The notes under the pieces were generated by a model. It was not told where the DNA came from. It searched no databases and saw only the letters and a list, made by a program, of their open reading frames with translations. The translations under genes and the position numbers were made by a program. From Periplaneta americana (taxonomy: Eukaryota; Arthropoda; Insecta; Blattodea; Blattidae): a stretch of 64,000 nt of DNA. Below are positions 43,430 through 55,037 of the stretch, in pieces. Position 1 is the stretch's first letter; every line of letters starts with the position of its first letter. The stretch lies in the NCBI RefSeq assembly GCF_040183065.1, contig NC_091117.1:107190001-107254000 (forward strand), given 5' to 3'.

Positions 43430-44192
43430 GTTAGGGAAAACACAAGATTTCTACTTGAAGCAAGTAATGAGATAGGTCTGGAAGTAAGTCCTGAAAAAAC
43501 GAAGTATATGATTATATCTCGTGATCAATGGAAATGGAAATATAAAAATGGGAAATTTATCCTTTGAAGAGATGGAAAAATTGAAATATCTTGGAGCAAC
43601 AGTAACCAATATAAATGACACTCAGGAGGAAATTAAACGCAGAATAAATATGGGAAATGCCTGTTATTATTCGGTTGAGAAACTTTTGTCACCCAGTCTG
43701 CTCTCAAAAAACCTGAAAGTTAGAATTTATAAAACAATTATATTACCTGTTGTTCTGTATGGTTGTGAAACTTGAACTCTCAGTTTGAGAAAAAGGTTCT
43801 TAGGAAAATATTTGGGGCTAAGAGGGATGAAGTTACAGGAGAATGGAGAAAGTTACACAACACAGAACTGCACACATTGTATTCTTCACCTGACATAATT
43901 AGGAACATTAAATTCAGACGTTTGAGATGGACAGAGCATGTAGCATGTATCGGCGAATCCAGAAATGCATATAGAGTGTTAGATGGGTGGCTCGAGGGAA
44001 AAAGACTTTTGGGGAGGCCGAGATGTAGCTGGAAGGATAATATTAAAATGGATTTGAGAGAGGTGGGAAATGATGAAAGGGACTGGATTAATCTTGCTCA
44101 GGATAGGGACCGGGCTTATGTGAGGGCAGCAATGAACCTCCAGGTTCCTTAAAAGCCGTTTATAAACTGTAAGTAAGTAAGTAATTACCTAT
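43430..44192 (+). mobile_element. LINE 3' fragment of the cockroach-type family, copy 4 (most complete end)
   Basis: It encodes IKMGNLSFEEMEKLKYLGAT through VLYGCET. A TGA at 43773-43775 and a 30-bp deletion then lead into a second frame that runs to the natural stop (43772-44152). That frame contains VLRKIFGAKRDEVTGEW, LRRFxxLRW-type residues, RPRCSWKDNIKMDLREVG and ends AYVRAAMNLQVP. The tail is GTAAGTAAGTAAGTAA. It starts immediately after the CR1-like tail, which may have served as its A/T-rich target. Confidence 0.85.
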
Positions 44193-44346
44193 AATACATA
44201 TCTAATTATTGATATGTATGGTGAACAATACATTTACACAAAGAATAAAATATTGATGGTACTGGACTCTCTAGTGATTTCCATAAAGATAACTTTGTGA
44301 AATAAAATGAAATGGCAATGAACTTGACAGAGGAAGAGGAAATATA

Positions 44347-44578
44347 CAGAGAGTTCCTATGCAGACTGGTACCAGGTAGTAATGTTCTGTCGGCTTAATG
44401 ATGGTAGTGCAATACACTTGTCTTGACAAAGCTAAGTGACAAGGAGTGGAGTGGGACTAGTCTGCATAGGGAAGTGTGCAAGGACTTGTCCATATGCTGA
44501 CATACGACTGTTCATTGACAGACAACAGATTTTGTTAGATAGAGCTTGGAGTGGGACTGGTCTGATAGGAACTCTCTG
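44347..44578. mobile_element. 232-bp MITE
   Basis: The terminal inverted repeats are CAGAGAGTTCCTATGCAGAC at the left and, on the complement of the right end, CAGAGAGTTCCTATCAGACC. TA lies outside both ends (44345-44346 and 44579-44580). An internal block gtgggactagtctgcatagg repeats part of the terminal sequence. No coding. Confidence 0.75.
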
Positions 44579-44923
44579 TACGTTATTTGTGAGTAAGTGA
44601 AAGTAAATACTTTTATTTTGACCAATACATCTACCTCTAGGGCCAAAACAACAACTCTTTTCAAAAATCGTGGTATTAAAATTACTTCATTCATTATAGT
44701 CCATATAAACTGATGATCATTAGTACAGAAATAGTGGAATATGAGATAAGAAACTGAAGTGATCAACAAAAATCTGCCCTTAAACACCATCTTTTTCACT
44801 ACAAATCCCATTCAGACCCACTGGAATTTGAATCTTTACTTATTTTCAGTGCATGTCAACTAAAAACCAGTGCATACTGTAATTTCTGTAATGGGGTTTC
44901 CCTTGCCCTAAACAATTCGCTGA

Positions 44924-45218
44924 CTATGGTCCGTCCCAGAAATCTGTGGAGTAACTTCGCGCATATGGGAGCGGAGTCTCTCTGTGCCAAAGTGTATTGC
45001 GGGCAGCATCAGCTCGAGTCCCCTAAGTGGTAAGATACTCGTAGTAGAAGGTAGGGTAGAGTTCACATAGAAATTATCCCCTCCTGCAAGTGACTGCTCG
45101 CTTTGTTCAAGCAATACCTCCCACCAGAGCAGTCATTGGCCCTATCCCTCCCACATACCACTTGCGCAGAGGTCTTGTTTCGTCTTTCTACTCCACAGAT
45201 TCCTGGGACGGACCATAG
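44924..45218. mobile_element. 295-bp MITE with CTATGGTCCGTCCCAG ends
   Basis: The left end CTATGGTCCGTCCCAGAAAT and the complement of the right end CTATGGTCCGTCCCAGGAAT are inverted over about 30 bp. The flanks attcgctga (before) and attctctgc (after) resemble an 8-9 bp duplication with mismatches, which would fit a hAT-like or other 8-9 bp target element. No coding. Confidence 0.75.
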
Positions 45219-45371
45219 ATTCTCTGCTAATCACTGTGTTCCAGTGACATCTGTGCTACTGTTAAAAACTTCTGCTAAACAAGGTGAAAATAGACACCAA
45301 GTACGATACAGAAACCTTTTTTTGTTCCAAATACTGTCCATTTTAAAGAAAGGGCATTCAATGGCCATACA

Positions 45372-45376
<5 letters not shown>

Positions 45377-45420
<44 letters not shown>

Positions 45421-45423
45421 TTT
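45377..45423. repeat. (TA)n followed by T-run
   Basis: A run of about 12 TA units directly followed by about 21 T. Confidence 0.95.
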
Positions 45424-47996
45424 CTGAAAGTTAAAAAGAAGGATAGGAATCAGGGATAGACAAAAATCCAAAATTTTCAGGCGCCAGCCCCTTTTTTTCG
45501 GTAGCCATCACATTTTACCTACACATCCAATGAGAAAACAATTCGAACTAAAAGATACAATTGCTAAAATATACTGTATTAAATAATATTATTATTAATT
45601 AATAAAACACATCAGACACTCGAACTTTCCTACGACTGCTTTTGTTAACATTATGTTATCAGTCTCAGCAAGATAAAAAAAGATGAAGTCTTAAAAAATT
45701 TTGAACTCAATAAACTCAGGAGCCACAAAAACTTTTAGGTGCTATGGTGAGGCAGGCCCAGGATTTGTCTACCCCTGATAGGAATAATGGTAAACAGTTA
45801 TAAATATAAAATACAACTATATGTATGCTTACATCGTATGCTTTTCATTTTTTTAAAGATGTACATTATTTTGACTGTACACATAAATACATTTTTATTG
45901 TGTCTTTTAAAACACTGCAATATCAGACAGTTTATAATGGCAACTGTTATTTAGGCATGTCACACACTGAACAAGGGGACTATAAGGAGAACACTGAAGG
46001 TTCGAGGATCAGGATCAAGGTTAGTTTATATGGAATATTTGGCTCAACATGCACATGTAGGCTGCCAATAAAAAAAATAAATAAAGGAACGCTTAGAAGT
46101 TACTCTTGACTTCAATTTGCATACTAAATTTTTTGTTACATTTACTTTCTCTTTTTCTTTTCATTTCTTTTCTTCAAAAAATTTGCGTTTTACAAAATTA
46201 AAGAAATTATTTAATATTTATGTATAAAATGTAACATTGGAAAAACAACGTCTAAATTAACTCATACGTTGAAAACTGCAGTTTTGTTTTTTCTGAAAGA
46301 AAAAAAAGTAAAAATACGATATCAAATGTGGCCTTCACTATGTTAGAGGTCCGGTCAGTTGCATCAGGGGTGGTAAGTACACGTTCACAACTGTAGAGGA
46401 CAGTTCAACAAGAAATTACACCTCAAAATGGAGGGGAAGAGAAACACATACAACATGACAGCACCTGTCCTTCATAAACTTTCCTACATATTACAATTAC
46501 TGAGTTCACATATCGGAATGTCCATTGTGCTCTGTGATGTCAGCTTCAAAAATTAAACAAACTGTTTTGTAAAATAATATGCCACTGGTACTATATTATC
46601 ATTCTGATTTTTCTCACTATATTGAAAATTATTGATCACAGTATAGTGTTACTGTAAACAGACAGTATTCACATCAGTATCCAGTCTGCCTTGAGTACAA
46701 AATATACTCAAAAGAAACTTGATTTGTTATCTTTGGTACAATTGTAACCCCCACCCAACTATAGCAATTACTTTTACAAGAAAATATAATTTCAAATTAA
46801 GAAACTGGAAGCCAAAATGATATACCTGCCCATTCGTACTGAATAGACTTGGCAGTGGTTCATTCAATCACAATTCTACTCGTCTGCTGTCTGAATGTTC
46901 ACACCTTAGCATCATTAGGGGATGTGACAATGTCATCTCCACTACCGTATGTTAAATGTAGAAAATTCTGAAAATGAAACTCACATCTCTGTGTAGGAGA
47001 AGGGAGGGGGGATACTTAAATATTTCAACTTTCCTCAAATGGAAACAACAACAAACGAGTATTGTCCATGCACTAGAAATGAGGGACATGCAGCATTAGT
47101 CTACATTCCCCTCCAATGCTGTGTAAAAGACCATTTAAGTTTATACGATCAGCTTTCACGCATCTAATTGGCCCCCAAAGACAAAAAATCCTACGCCAGT
47201 TAATATTTTACTCATGTCTAAGGGAACCTTCAATGAAGGAAAGTTTCGAGGCAACCAGCACACAGTATTATGAGAAATGCCTAATGGCACCGATGACTAG
47301 TTTCCAGTTTTGACATGACTTGCAGCCATTATGAAACTGAAAGCATTTCCTCGACTTACACGACATGATGTGCTGGTCCCTCTAGCCCTTCATTCCTCAC
47401 CTTTGTTTTTCCAAAGTTAAAGATGACTGAGGAACTATTCATTGTTCATGCACTCACTCGAGTCTCACTCATGCGAAAATCTATGAGTCTGCTCCAGGGA
47501 ACACTAGCAGAGTGACCCACGCTCGTCTTCTGCTGTTCCGGTGTGTTCTTACTGGCAGCTGCAGAGGGTCGCACTTGAGCTACAGACTGGCTTCAGGATA
47601 ACTGAACAGCGTGACGGGGAAGTGCTTGATGTGTGTCTGCCACTGTGCAGACAACTGGAAGAACTTGACTCCCGACCATTCTGTTCCATCAATGCTCACT
47701 GGAACATCCACACAAGGATAATCAGTCAGACAAAATAACTGTGGGGCAGGTTTGTTTCTTATTGTTTTATTAGGCTTTCATGGAAGAGTCTCCATAGTTT
47801 AATAGAATTGGCTGCCATACTTTCATGAAGAACGTGAATAATCAACATTACATAAAGCCAGTCTCAATACCCTCAAAGACATTACTCTAGTACTCGTTTA
47901 TAAAAGCGCCATTCCATTGAGGCAACAGTAAACAACTTGTAGCATGTTACCATACACGTCTTCTATTGCCACCTGTTTTTGATGCGAGACTTCAAA
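45424..47996. other. 2.5 kb without recognised features
   Basis: Scattered short open frames show no family resemblance, and I see no inverted or tandem repeats. Composition is slightly less AT-rich at 47300-47700. Confidence 0.35.
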
Positions 47997-48769
47997 CATA
48001 GGTGGAGCTCCGGGGGGGGGGGGGAACCACCTAATGAACCTGTAGACTTCCTACAATGCTATATGTAAATTGTAAGAAATGTCTCGAATATATACAAAAT
48101 TCAAAAATATTCAGTAAATAACCTTATTTCTCTTCTTACACGATATCTGGTTATGCATGAAGACTAATACTTGATCATAAGAGTATAACTCGGATATTTT
48201 GGGCAAATTCGGCTTTTCTCCTCTGCTAAGCAGACTACTTTCCATCCATCAGAGCTGATAAATTATTGATGTATTTAAGAACATGGTTCCTTTCTAGAGG
48301 CTCTATTGTTATAATGATTCTAAGTACTCTTACCAAATAAGTTTCAAAAAGTCAGCTGGTCTAGTTTTGTATATTTTTTCTTAATCTTAACTTTTAAACC
48401 TATGTTTATATCAAGGTGTCTATCCAAATAATTTAAAGAATACAATAGTAATTTCAATTTATATATCAGGAGATAAAAGCAACATGAATAATTACAGACC
48501 CATTTCACATATATCAAACTTGGCTAAAATTCTAGAAAAATTGATTAAACATAGACTAGTTAATTATTTATAAAATCATAATATTTTATGCAGTAATCAA
48601 TACAATAATAAATGAACCAAATGTTTTTAGGTATATTTTCTGAGGCTGATAATGCTATTGTGTAGACCTACTGCAAATATAACAAATATAACATACAATA
48701 TGTAGTTTCAGGTCACAAAATTTGCAGCATGGGGGACACCACTAATGAAATTCTCTAGCTCCACCTATG
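47997..48769. mobile_element. hAT-like MITE with CATAGGTGGAGCT ends and captured LINE fragment
   Basis: The left end CATAGGTGGAGCTCC is followed by a run of about 13 G. The right end is its complement (AGCTCCACCTATG). The 7-mer cttcaaa flanks both sides (47990-47996, 48770-48776). The interior holds an RT fragment (48415-48605). The terminal type resembles the element at 55038-55898. Confidence 0.7.
48415..48605 (+). pseudogene. reverse transcriptase fragment inside a MITE
   Basis: Translation gives GVYPNNLKNTIVISIYISGD then NNYRPISHISNLAKILEKLI and VNYL...NILCSNQY. This is the RT region 'P..WK.a.viPi.KsGD...NYRPIS...n.aKilEkli..RL..yl...ilS..QyGF' of non-LTR elements. It is too short for clade assignment. 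Confidence 0.7.
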
Positions 48770-49064
48770 CTTCAAATCGTGTCATAAATTTAATGTGGCA
48801 TGGAAACTTGTCACCCATTGTGGCATGCACCTTGTTGCATTTATTTTGAGCATGTGGCTAAAATAAAATCCACTAAATAAACACAGTAGTGTTTGTCATG
48901 CCTCTGGAAACTATAGTGATAGTTGCATATTTAGTCACAGCCTTTGATAGAAGAAAGCTGAAGTGGTGAAGATAAATATTATTGGAGGTCAAGAATTTCG
49001 GGATGAATTAAAAAAAAAATGGTTGCTAACAATAAAGCTTTATTAAAAATTTTACGCAAATAAA

Positions 49065-49237
49065 CATTCGTTATCTCATGAAACCAAATCCATGTGTGTT
49101 CCATAGCTTACAGAAAGAACCATATGGTGGGAATAAGTTAGCTAACTACAAGTGGAAGTGTAGCTGGGGAGGGAAGCTTCTCAGTCCACTTTCTTCTTCC
49201 CCTAATGCGCAGGGGAGGTTTCATGAGATAACGAATG
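49065..49237. mobile_element. 173-bp MITE with CATTCGTTATCTC ends
   Basis: The ends are perfect 21-bp inverted repeats beginning CATTCGTTATCTCATGAAAC. The flanking duplication is not clear. No coding. Confidence 0.75.
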
Positions 49238-49453
49238 ACCTATACTGTAAACAATATTTTGATTGTTCCACAATTCTGGAATTACATTCATCTTCAATAA
49301 ACATATACAGGTAGTTGTTTCAATATTCCATTCCATTTTGTATGATACAAGTCACACTGATTCGAATGTCAGATAACTGATGATATCATTCAACAAACTT
49401 GTTGAATCTTAATATACACAATTTATTTTTCAGTCAAAAACTTATAATATGAC

Positions 49454-49597
49454 TGCGTTCGTAGTGTAGAGTCAAAGAGTGTATGTGTTTTGAAATTGAG
49501 TTGTGTGTTGAGAATATCGTTGGGGTGTGTACGATATTCTCAACACACAACTCAATTTCAAAACACATACACTCTTTGACTCTACACTACGAACGCA
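49454..49597. repeat. perfect inverted repeat, 67-bp arms, 10-bp loop
   Basis: 49454-49520 is the exact reverse complement of 49531-49597, with tggggtgtgt between. No mismatch is visible. It lies 45 bp upstream of a CTGAAGATGACC...GGTCGAAAC motif typical of the Penelope-like repeats in this window. Confidence 0.97.
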
Positions 49598-49641
49598 CCC
49601 TCACAGGAAACAAGAGGCGCCAAGACCAACAATGACCAGTT

Positions 49642-49669
49642 CTGAAGATGACCCAAAATAGGTCGAAAC
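49642..49669 (+). ncRNA. hammerhead-core-like motif (CTGAAGA...GAAAC)
   Basis: ctgaagatgaccc-aaaata-ggtcgaaac gives CUGANGA, a 4-bp GACC/GGTC stem with a short loop, and GAAA, the arrangement of a hammerhead core with helix II. Helix III and the cleavage-site U-H cannot be confirmed by eye, so catalysis is only a possibility. Confidence 0.35.
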
Positions 49670-49699
49670 ATGTTAACAAGGTACGTTAAAATTTAACAC

Positions 49700-50860
49700 A
49701 AGAAAGTTCTTATCATACATATTCCGAAAGGAAGAGAATTTTATGTTCATACATTTAATAAGAGATGTGAAACTTTGAGAATTTCATCGTTTGTATGGAG
49801 AATTAAGGGCATTTCCAGATAGATATTTGGAGTATAATTGCATGCCTATTACAATTTTCGACTATTTTCTAAATAAAAATAAGGAGCGACTACAGAATCA
49901 AGCCATGAAATTCCAGAGAACTATCACTATTGCACAATGGCTAATCATTACATTAAGATAAAATGATTTTAAGTTAAAGACACAGGATCATGCATTCTTC
50001 GAGCAATGATACAGGTAGGCTATACTGCATATAAATTAAATTAAATAAGAATAGTCCTATGAATCCTTAAATTTTTGTGTTGATGGAATTAAGTCGCATT
50101 AAGGGTGCATCTTACATGGCAAAAAAAACACATGTTTATACTTACAAAAATTTAACATTAGAAATGAACAGTTTTCAATATTTTTCATTTTATTCATATT
50201 TGGTTTATATCATTTAAAACTTCTTACAATAGTGTGCTGTGCAATTTTAATTTTTCCATTGCACTTATAATTATTACTTTTCATATGCAGCAGAAGAAAC
50301 ATTAAAAATTGTACTCCGGACAACTGAAATGCTCTCTTGCCGTTACTTTATTAACAGGATATCGAACTACTCAAGTTTCAGCATCTTCTCTTCATCAATT
50401 CGTCTGATTTGCGTTTTCGAGCCCTTGGATTTGGTGTTGAGGCATTCGAAGACATATTCGTGTGAAGTGATACATTATCATCGCTGACAATTGTCGCCAC
50501 TTTCCCCCAAATCAGGGCTGTTTGGAGTCGATGGGATCTCCTGGAAGGAAGGATTCCCTACAGTCCTACCAGAAAGGACGAAGTCCTTCATAAACATCGT
50601 CAGGTCGAAAAACGCCCATAACAATGTAGCGATTCAAGAGCTTCGGAACCGCTTCGTATCTTTGGGAGCTTCTGGAGTTCCTTCTGAAATTTATCTTTTA
50701 AGTTCTACCACTTATTTTTGCCATGTCTTCTGAAATACAATGCAATAATGAATATTTAATGAATTAGTGATTAAAATATTAATATATTCTAATATTAAGT
50801 CTACTACGTTAAAATGAAGAAGAATTTAAGGTAAATTTCTAACATTACTCTTTCTTGTAG
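49700..50860. other. AT-rich sequence, nothing recognised
   Basis: No supported feature. The open frame at 50491-50733 has no recognisable similarity. Confidence 0.3.
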
Positions 50861-50861
50861 G

Positions 50862-51860
50862 TTTATAACCACAGGGACATCATTGCGATCACTGGCATTT
50901 TCCTTCAGGATAGAGAAATCTACAGCAATTATAATGGCAAGAGAAACGCGTGAGGTAATCTAGAATGAACTGATTAAAGAATTTATACCACAACCAAATA
51001 AAGAAAAATTAAACAAAATAGTAAGTGAACACTATGAACGTTGTGGATCCCTAATTCCTTCGTAATAAACGACGAAATCATGGTCAGATAAAGGGTCTCG
51101 ATAAATTCGGTTCAGCTATTTTAATTTACGTACTATTACTGCAGAGTATTGCTGGCGCAGACAAAAAATTTTAACCAATGATTTGGTGGAAAGAGAGAAC
51201 CAGAGTGATGGAGGCATTTTCACAACTTTACACTTCTCAATTTGTTGGAGACCAACGATGTGCCTGAACTATCGAACTCACATGTAAAGGTATCACTTGT
51301 ACTTATTGGAGATGAAACCTACCCTCCAAAACTTTATCTTATGAGGCAATATCTAGTGAGAGAACTAACGCCTAGAAGGGAAAATTTTAATTAACGTTTA
51401 TCTAGTGTTCGAAAAATAATATGTGGATGTGCTTTCGCAATATTGCGTGCTATGTGGCGATTATGAATAGGAATATTGACACAAATATGAAAAGAGCCAG
51501 CACATATTATCTTCCATTTGAGAAAAAGAACCTTTGGGGAGACCGAGATGTAGATGGGAGGATAATATTAAATGGATTTGAGGGAGGTGAGATATGATGA
51601 TAGAGACTGGATTAATCTTCCACAGGATAGGGACTGAAGGTGGGCTTATGTCAGGGCGGCAATGAACCTGCGGGTTCTGGTTCCTTAAAAGCCATTTGTA
51701 AGTAAGTATTTGAGAAAAAGATTGCGACAAACAATGATCTGCATTAACATGAAACGGCTTTACAAATTGACAGGAACTGATGATGTGCAAACTCATTAGA
51801 ACTCAGATCACAGGAATAATAGTTGCAGTGAATTTGCTAAACAAATAAGGATAACTTCAC
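50862..51860 (+). pseudogene. PIF/Harbinger transposase pseudogene, split by a LINE insertion
   Basis: The frames give FITTGTSLRSLAFSFRIEKS (the RFLATGxSFxxLxFxYRVG motif), ETREVIWNELIKEFIPQP, HYERCG, then after a deletion QNDGGIFTTSTLLNLLETND, KVSLVLIGDETYPPKLYLMR (catalytic Asp in GDE) and a segment equal to FNxRLSxxRRxxxxxFxIL. The stretch between the HYERCG block and QNDGGIF, which should hold the first catalytic Asp (the IDGTH motif), is missing. The C-terminus is split by a LINE fragment at 51530-51707 and resumes after it. It belongs to a different lineage from the fragment at 8331-8700. Confidence 0.75.
51530..51707 (+). mobile_element. LINE 3' fragment of the cockroach-type family, copy 5, with 14-bp duplication
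   Basis: Only the final 178 bp are present: the GRPRxRWEDNIKxDL region through the terminal aatgaacctgcgggttctgg and a gtaagtaagt tail. The flanking 14-mer atttgagaaaaaga is exact at 51516-51529 and 51708-51721, and the insertion lies within the Harbinger remnant. Confidence 0.9.
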
Positions 51861-51869
51861 TGATTATTT

Positions 51870-52556
51870 CAATCATTCGCAGATGTTAATATAACATTAT
51901 AATTTGTACTTAATAGATTGTGCTTTTTCATAACAAGAGTGTCAATATTCTTGTATGAGATTGTATTGTTTTAATCGTACCGGTATTTCTTTGCATTAAC
52001 GATGGTTAATTGTAACAATAGACACATTTAAATCATATAATTGTACCTTTATTTCGGAGTTGGAATATGTTTAATACTGTACGCAGTACTGAGTGTCTGT
52101 CCCGACAATATTCTATGAAGTACGATGATGATGATGATAATAATAATAATAATCACACGGCATATTATAAAAATATTATTCGCATTCAGTAAAATGTCTG
52201 TCTATATATTCCTCGTCATGGACAGGTTTTTGAAGTTCTTCTCCCTGTCATTCCACAGGAATTTTCGGGTTTTCACTTCTTAAATGAGAACTTCTTTCTC
52301 ATTCCTTGACAATTCATAACTTGCAATTGTGAGCGGCGCCGCTAAAATCTCAAACAAGGGTGAGTGGCCAGCGGCGTGTAGCGTTGTCCTTGAACCAACT
52401 TCCCCTCCAAAATGCCGCTCCGCTCACACTATAGCCAGCTGCATTTGTTAACATGCGTTTGTAATTCATCCACGCCACCACTCAACGTGCCGCGCTGCTT
52501 GCACTGTAGCTGAAGCCTAAAAAACCGCAGTACAGGAGAACTTCTTTATTCACTAC
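51870..52556. other. intergenic sequence with short (GAT)n(AAT)n tract
   Basis: A gat/aat tract lies at about 52122-52151. A GC-richer patch at 52330-52500 (gcggcgccgct, ccgcgctgc) has no recognised gene. Confidence 0.4.
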
Positions 52557-52560
52557 AAAT

Positions 52561-53733
52561 GAGGCACCTAGTTCCATAAGGACCTAAAACACAGGATGGC
52601 AATTTTTGAGTTATTGCCATTTTTGCATGCTATTTCCAAATAATGTTCACTCTGTGAACCAACAGTACATGTTCTTTACTGCCTAGCTGAAATATAAAAT
52701 AAATAAGAATCACCTTCCTCGAAACTTGTATGAAATTTAATTCCAGGAAGACACAAAGCACAATGTGTGTATTTTGAATTTCATTTGTCTCCAGCACTGC
52801 CAACATAACCATGAAATGATAAAATTTACTTCTTGTCATGAACCGCAATTCCACTTCAAAGTGGATTATGATCTTCAAGTTCCATGGGAAGTAGTTAGTT
52901 TGGTGGTGAACAATATGCGAGATCGTCCTATGGTGATAAAAGAAATATTCTCAAATGAGTTGGAAAACCTTCCTATAAAATATCCATATGCAAGGCAGAT
53001 TTCAAAATCAAGCTGAGAGATCTTATGAAACTGTTGGAGTTCATGCCTGAGAAGGAAAAGATCTTTTTTCATAATCTGTAACCAGTTGTGAATGATCCTG
53101 ATGTTGATGTTGTACAGGTAATAAGTAGGGCTATGAAAAAGGAGTAGTTAAAGCTAGTGATGGTACCGAGTATAGCTCCGGTGGGTGGAATGGGGTGAAT
53201 TTCCCCTACAACTTGATGTAAGCAGCGACTATAGCTGTGGCGGGTGGAATGGGGTGAATTTCCCCTACAACTTGACGTAAGCAGCGACTGTATTGCTGCT
53301 TACGTCAAGTTGTAGGGGAAATTCACCCCATTCCACCTGCCGCAGCTATACTCGGTACCATCACTAGCTTTAACTGCTCCCTTTTCATAGCCCTAGTAAT
53401 AAGACATGTTACTAAATTACCTGAGTTACTAAAACTATTGTAGCTTTCTTTTCCTAACACATTTCTACTTCATTAAAAAAATTCGTAACTCACACTGAAA
53501 ATTCATATTTACATAAAACTGAAATTGAAATGACATACATTTTTCATAATGAAACATGTAAGTTACCATACTCACAATTTTTCTTTAAATATTAGGGTAT
53601 TCTCTCAGCAACTTTTTTATCGAATTTCTACATTTTATGTCTGATAATTTGTAAATATATCAAGTTTCACAAAACTCAATTTTTCAACAAACTATTGTTT
53701 TGTGCCTTGAGCCCTTATGGAACTAGGCGCCTC
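52561..53733. mobile_element. 1.17-kb TIR element (GAGGCRCCTAGTTCC ends) with a nested MITE
   Basis: The left end GAGGCACCTAGTTCCATAAG and the complement of the right end GAGGCGCCTAGTTCCATAAG are inverted over about 35 bp. AAAT flanks both sides (52557-52560, 53734-53737). Between 52860 and 53118 a frame-shifted reading gives protein-like text (QISKS, LRDLMKLLEFMPEKEKIFF, NDPDVDVV) that could be the end of a transposon protein, but I cannot name it. Confidence 0.65.
53126..53395. mobile_element. 270-bp palindromic MITE with 8-bp duplication, nested
   Basis: It starts TAGGGCTATGAAAAAGGAG and ends with the near-complement. An exact 8-mer, gtaataag, flanks it (53118-53125, 53396-53403), as for hAT-type elements. 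The arms (gctagtgatggtaccgagta... and complement) extend to the centre. A 62-bp block (atagctgtggcgggtggaat...) is duplicated in tandem in the left half, making the palindrome asymmetric. Confidence 0.85.
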
Positions 53734-53978
53734 AAATGCAATGAGTCTGCAGGGGATTTGAATCTCAAATTTCCCTGCAGAGGGCCTGTAATCTGACAAC
53801 TGCCAGAGCTAAATAAGTAAACAAATAATATGTTCAAAATCTCACACTTTCCAAACACATAAAATTACAGAAGCATAGTGATTCCAGACATGTGCTGAGT
53901 TGAGCATGGATTGACTTACTCATGTTCTGTGCAAACAAACAATGCCGAGTAATGATAGTACCGGTAATTCTTTATTTA

Positions 53979-54250
53979 TCTATTTATTCTTTTTTTTTTA
54001 ACTTGGTTATTTAACAAGGCTGTATCAACTACGAGGTTATTTAACGTCAATGGAATTAGTGATAGTGAGATGATATTTGGCGAGATGAGGCCGAGGATTC
54101 GCCATAGATTACCTGACATTTGCCTTATGGTAGGGAAAACCTCGGAAAAAACCAACCAGATAATCAACCCAAGCGGGAATCGAACCTACGCCCGAATGCA
54201 ACTCCAGATCGGCAGGAAAGTGCCTTAGCCGACAGAGCTACGCCGGTGGC
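53979..54250 (-). mobile_element. tRNA-derived SINE with 14-bp target duplication
   Basis: Read on the minus strand, the head has gtagctctgtcggctaag (A box) and gtaggttcgattcccgc (B box). The body has TTTCCGAGGTTTTCCC, ATAAGGCAAATGTCAGG, ATCCTCGGCCTCATCTCG and ttaaataacctcgtagttga. The tail is A-rich (AAAAAAAAAAGAATAAATAG). The exact 14-mer taattctttattta lies on both sides (53965-53978, 54251-54264). This is the best-preserved copy; a truncated one is at 14775. Confidence 0.92.
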
Positions 54251-54264
54251 TAATTCTTTATTTA

Positions 54265-55037
54265 ACAATCCCTTAAAACTGAAGTATTTTTAGTTACCAA
54301 GATGTTGATAAGATGATAATGGTGTAATTATGGAAACCTATTGGTTAAATGAGATATAGTGGATCTCTCCCAAAATGTACGAGTATTCAACACACAAGAA
54401 GCAAGTCAGTAATTTACTAAAGCTATAATTATAAACGTAGAATAATGCATTAATGAATGAATGAATCAAATACAAGAGAAGATTAGCTTAGTGTTACCTT
54501 TGAGAGGAACGCTATGGGTTTTGGCTGAACAGATCAGTCTTGACACTCCTTCAACTAACTGACTTTTAGGCTCGCTTTCCTTCTCTTTTTCCTTCTTCTT
54601 TCCCAGGCGCATAACTGAAAACAAACAGAGACAATAGAACCAATAAAAATAAATTGCTAGCATTAAGCAATGGATTTCCATACCTACAGTTTTAAATATA
54701 TTATTTTTCATGTGATACATTGTGTTGAATACGCAAGATGTCATTACATGATCTAAAGTTATACAAGAGTGTATCATGGAACAGCAGAACTGTTTCCAGA
54801 GATTTATTAAAAAACCTGTTTTAGTCATAATTTCCCTGATCTGCTACAAAAAATGTTTGTCACGATTTCCATGAATGTGTTATGGAACACATTTTAGTTA
54901 CAATTTTCACGGATATGCTATAGATGAATGGTAGTCAACTGAGGTATATTGGTGCGCGGGCAGAGTTCTGGAGCAAGTGCATTGCAGAAGCAAGCAGCAC
55001 AGCAGTACAAGTCAAGGTCTTCTGAGTGACTGTGGAG
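54265..55037. other. intergenic sequence, nothing recognised
   Basis: No supported feature. Confidence 0.35.

Noticed and set aside
47116-47738. Possible host gene exons in the less AT-rich stretch
   Set aside because: The short frames have no recognisable domain and no consistent splice-site arrangement.
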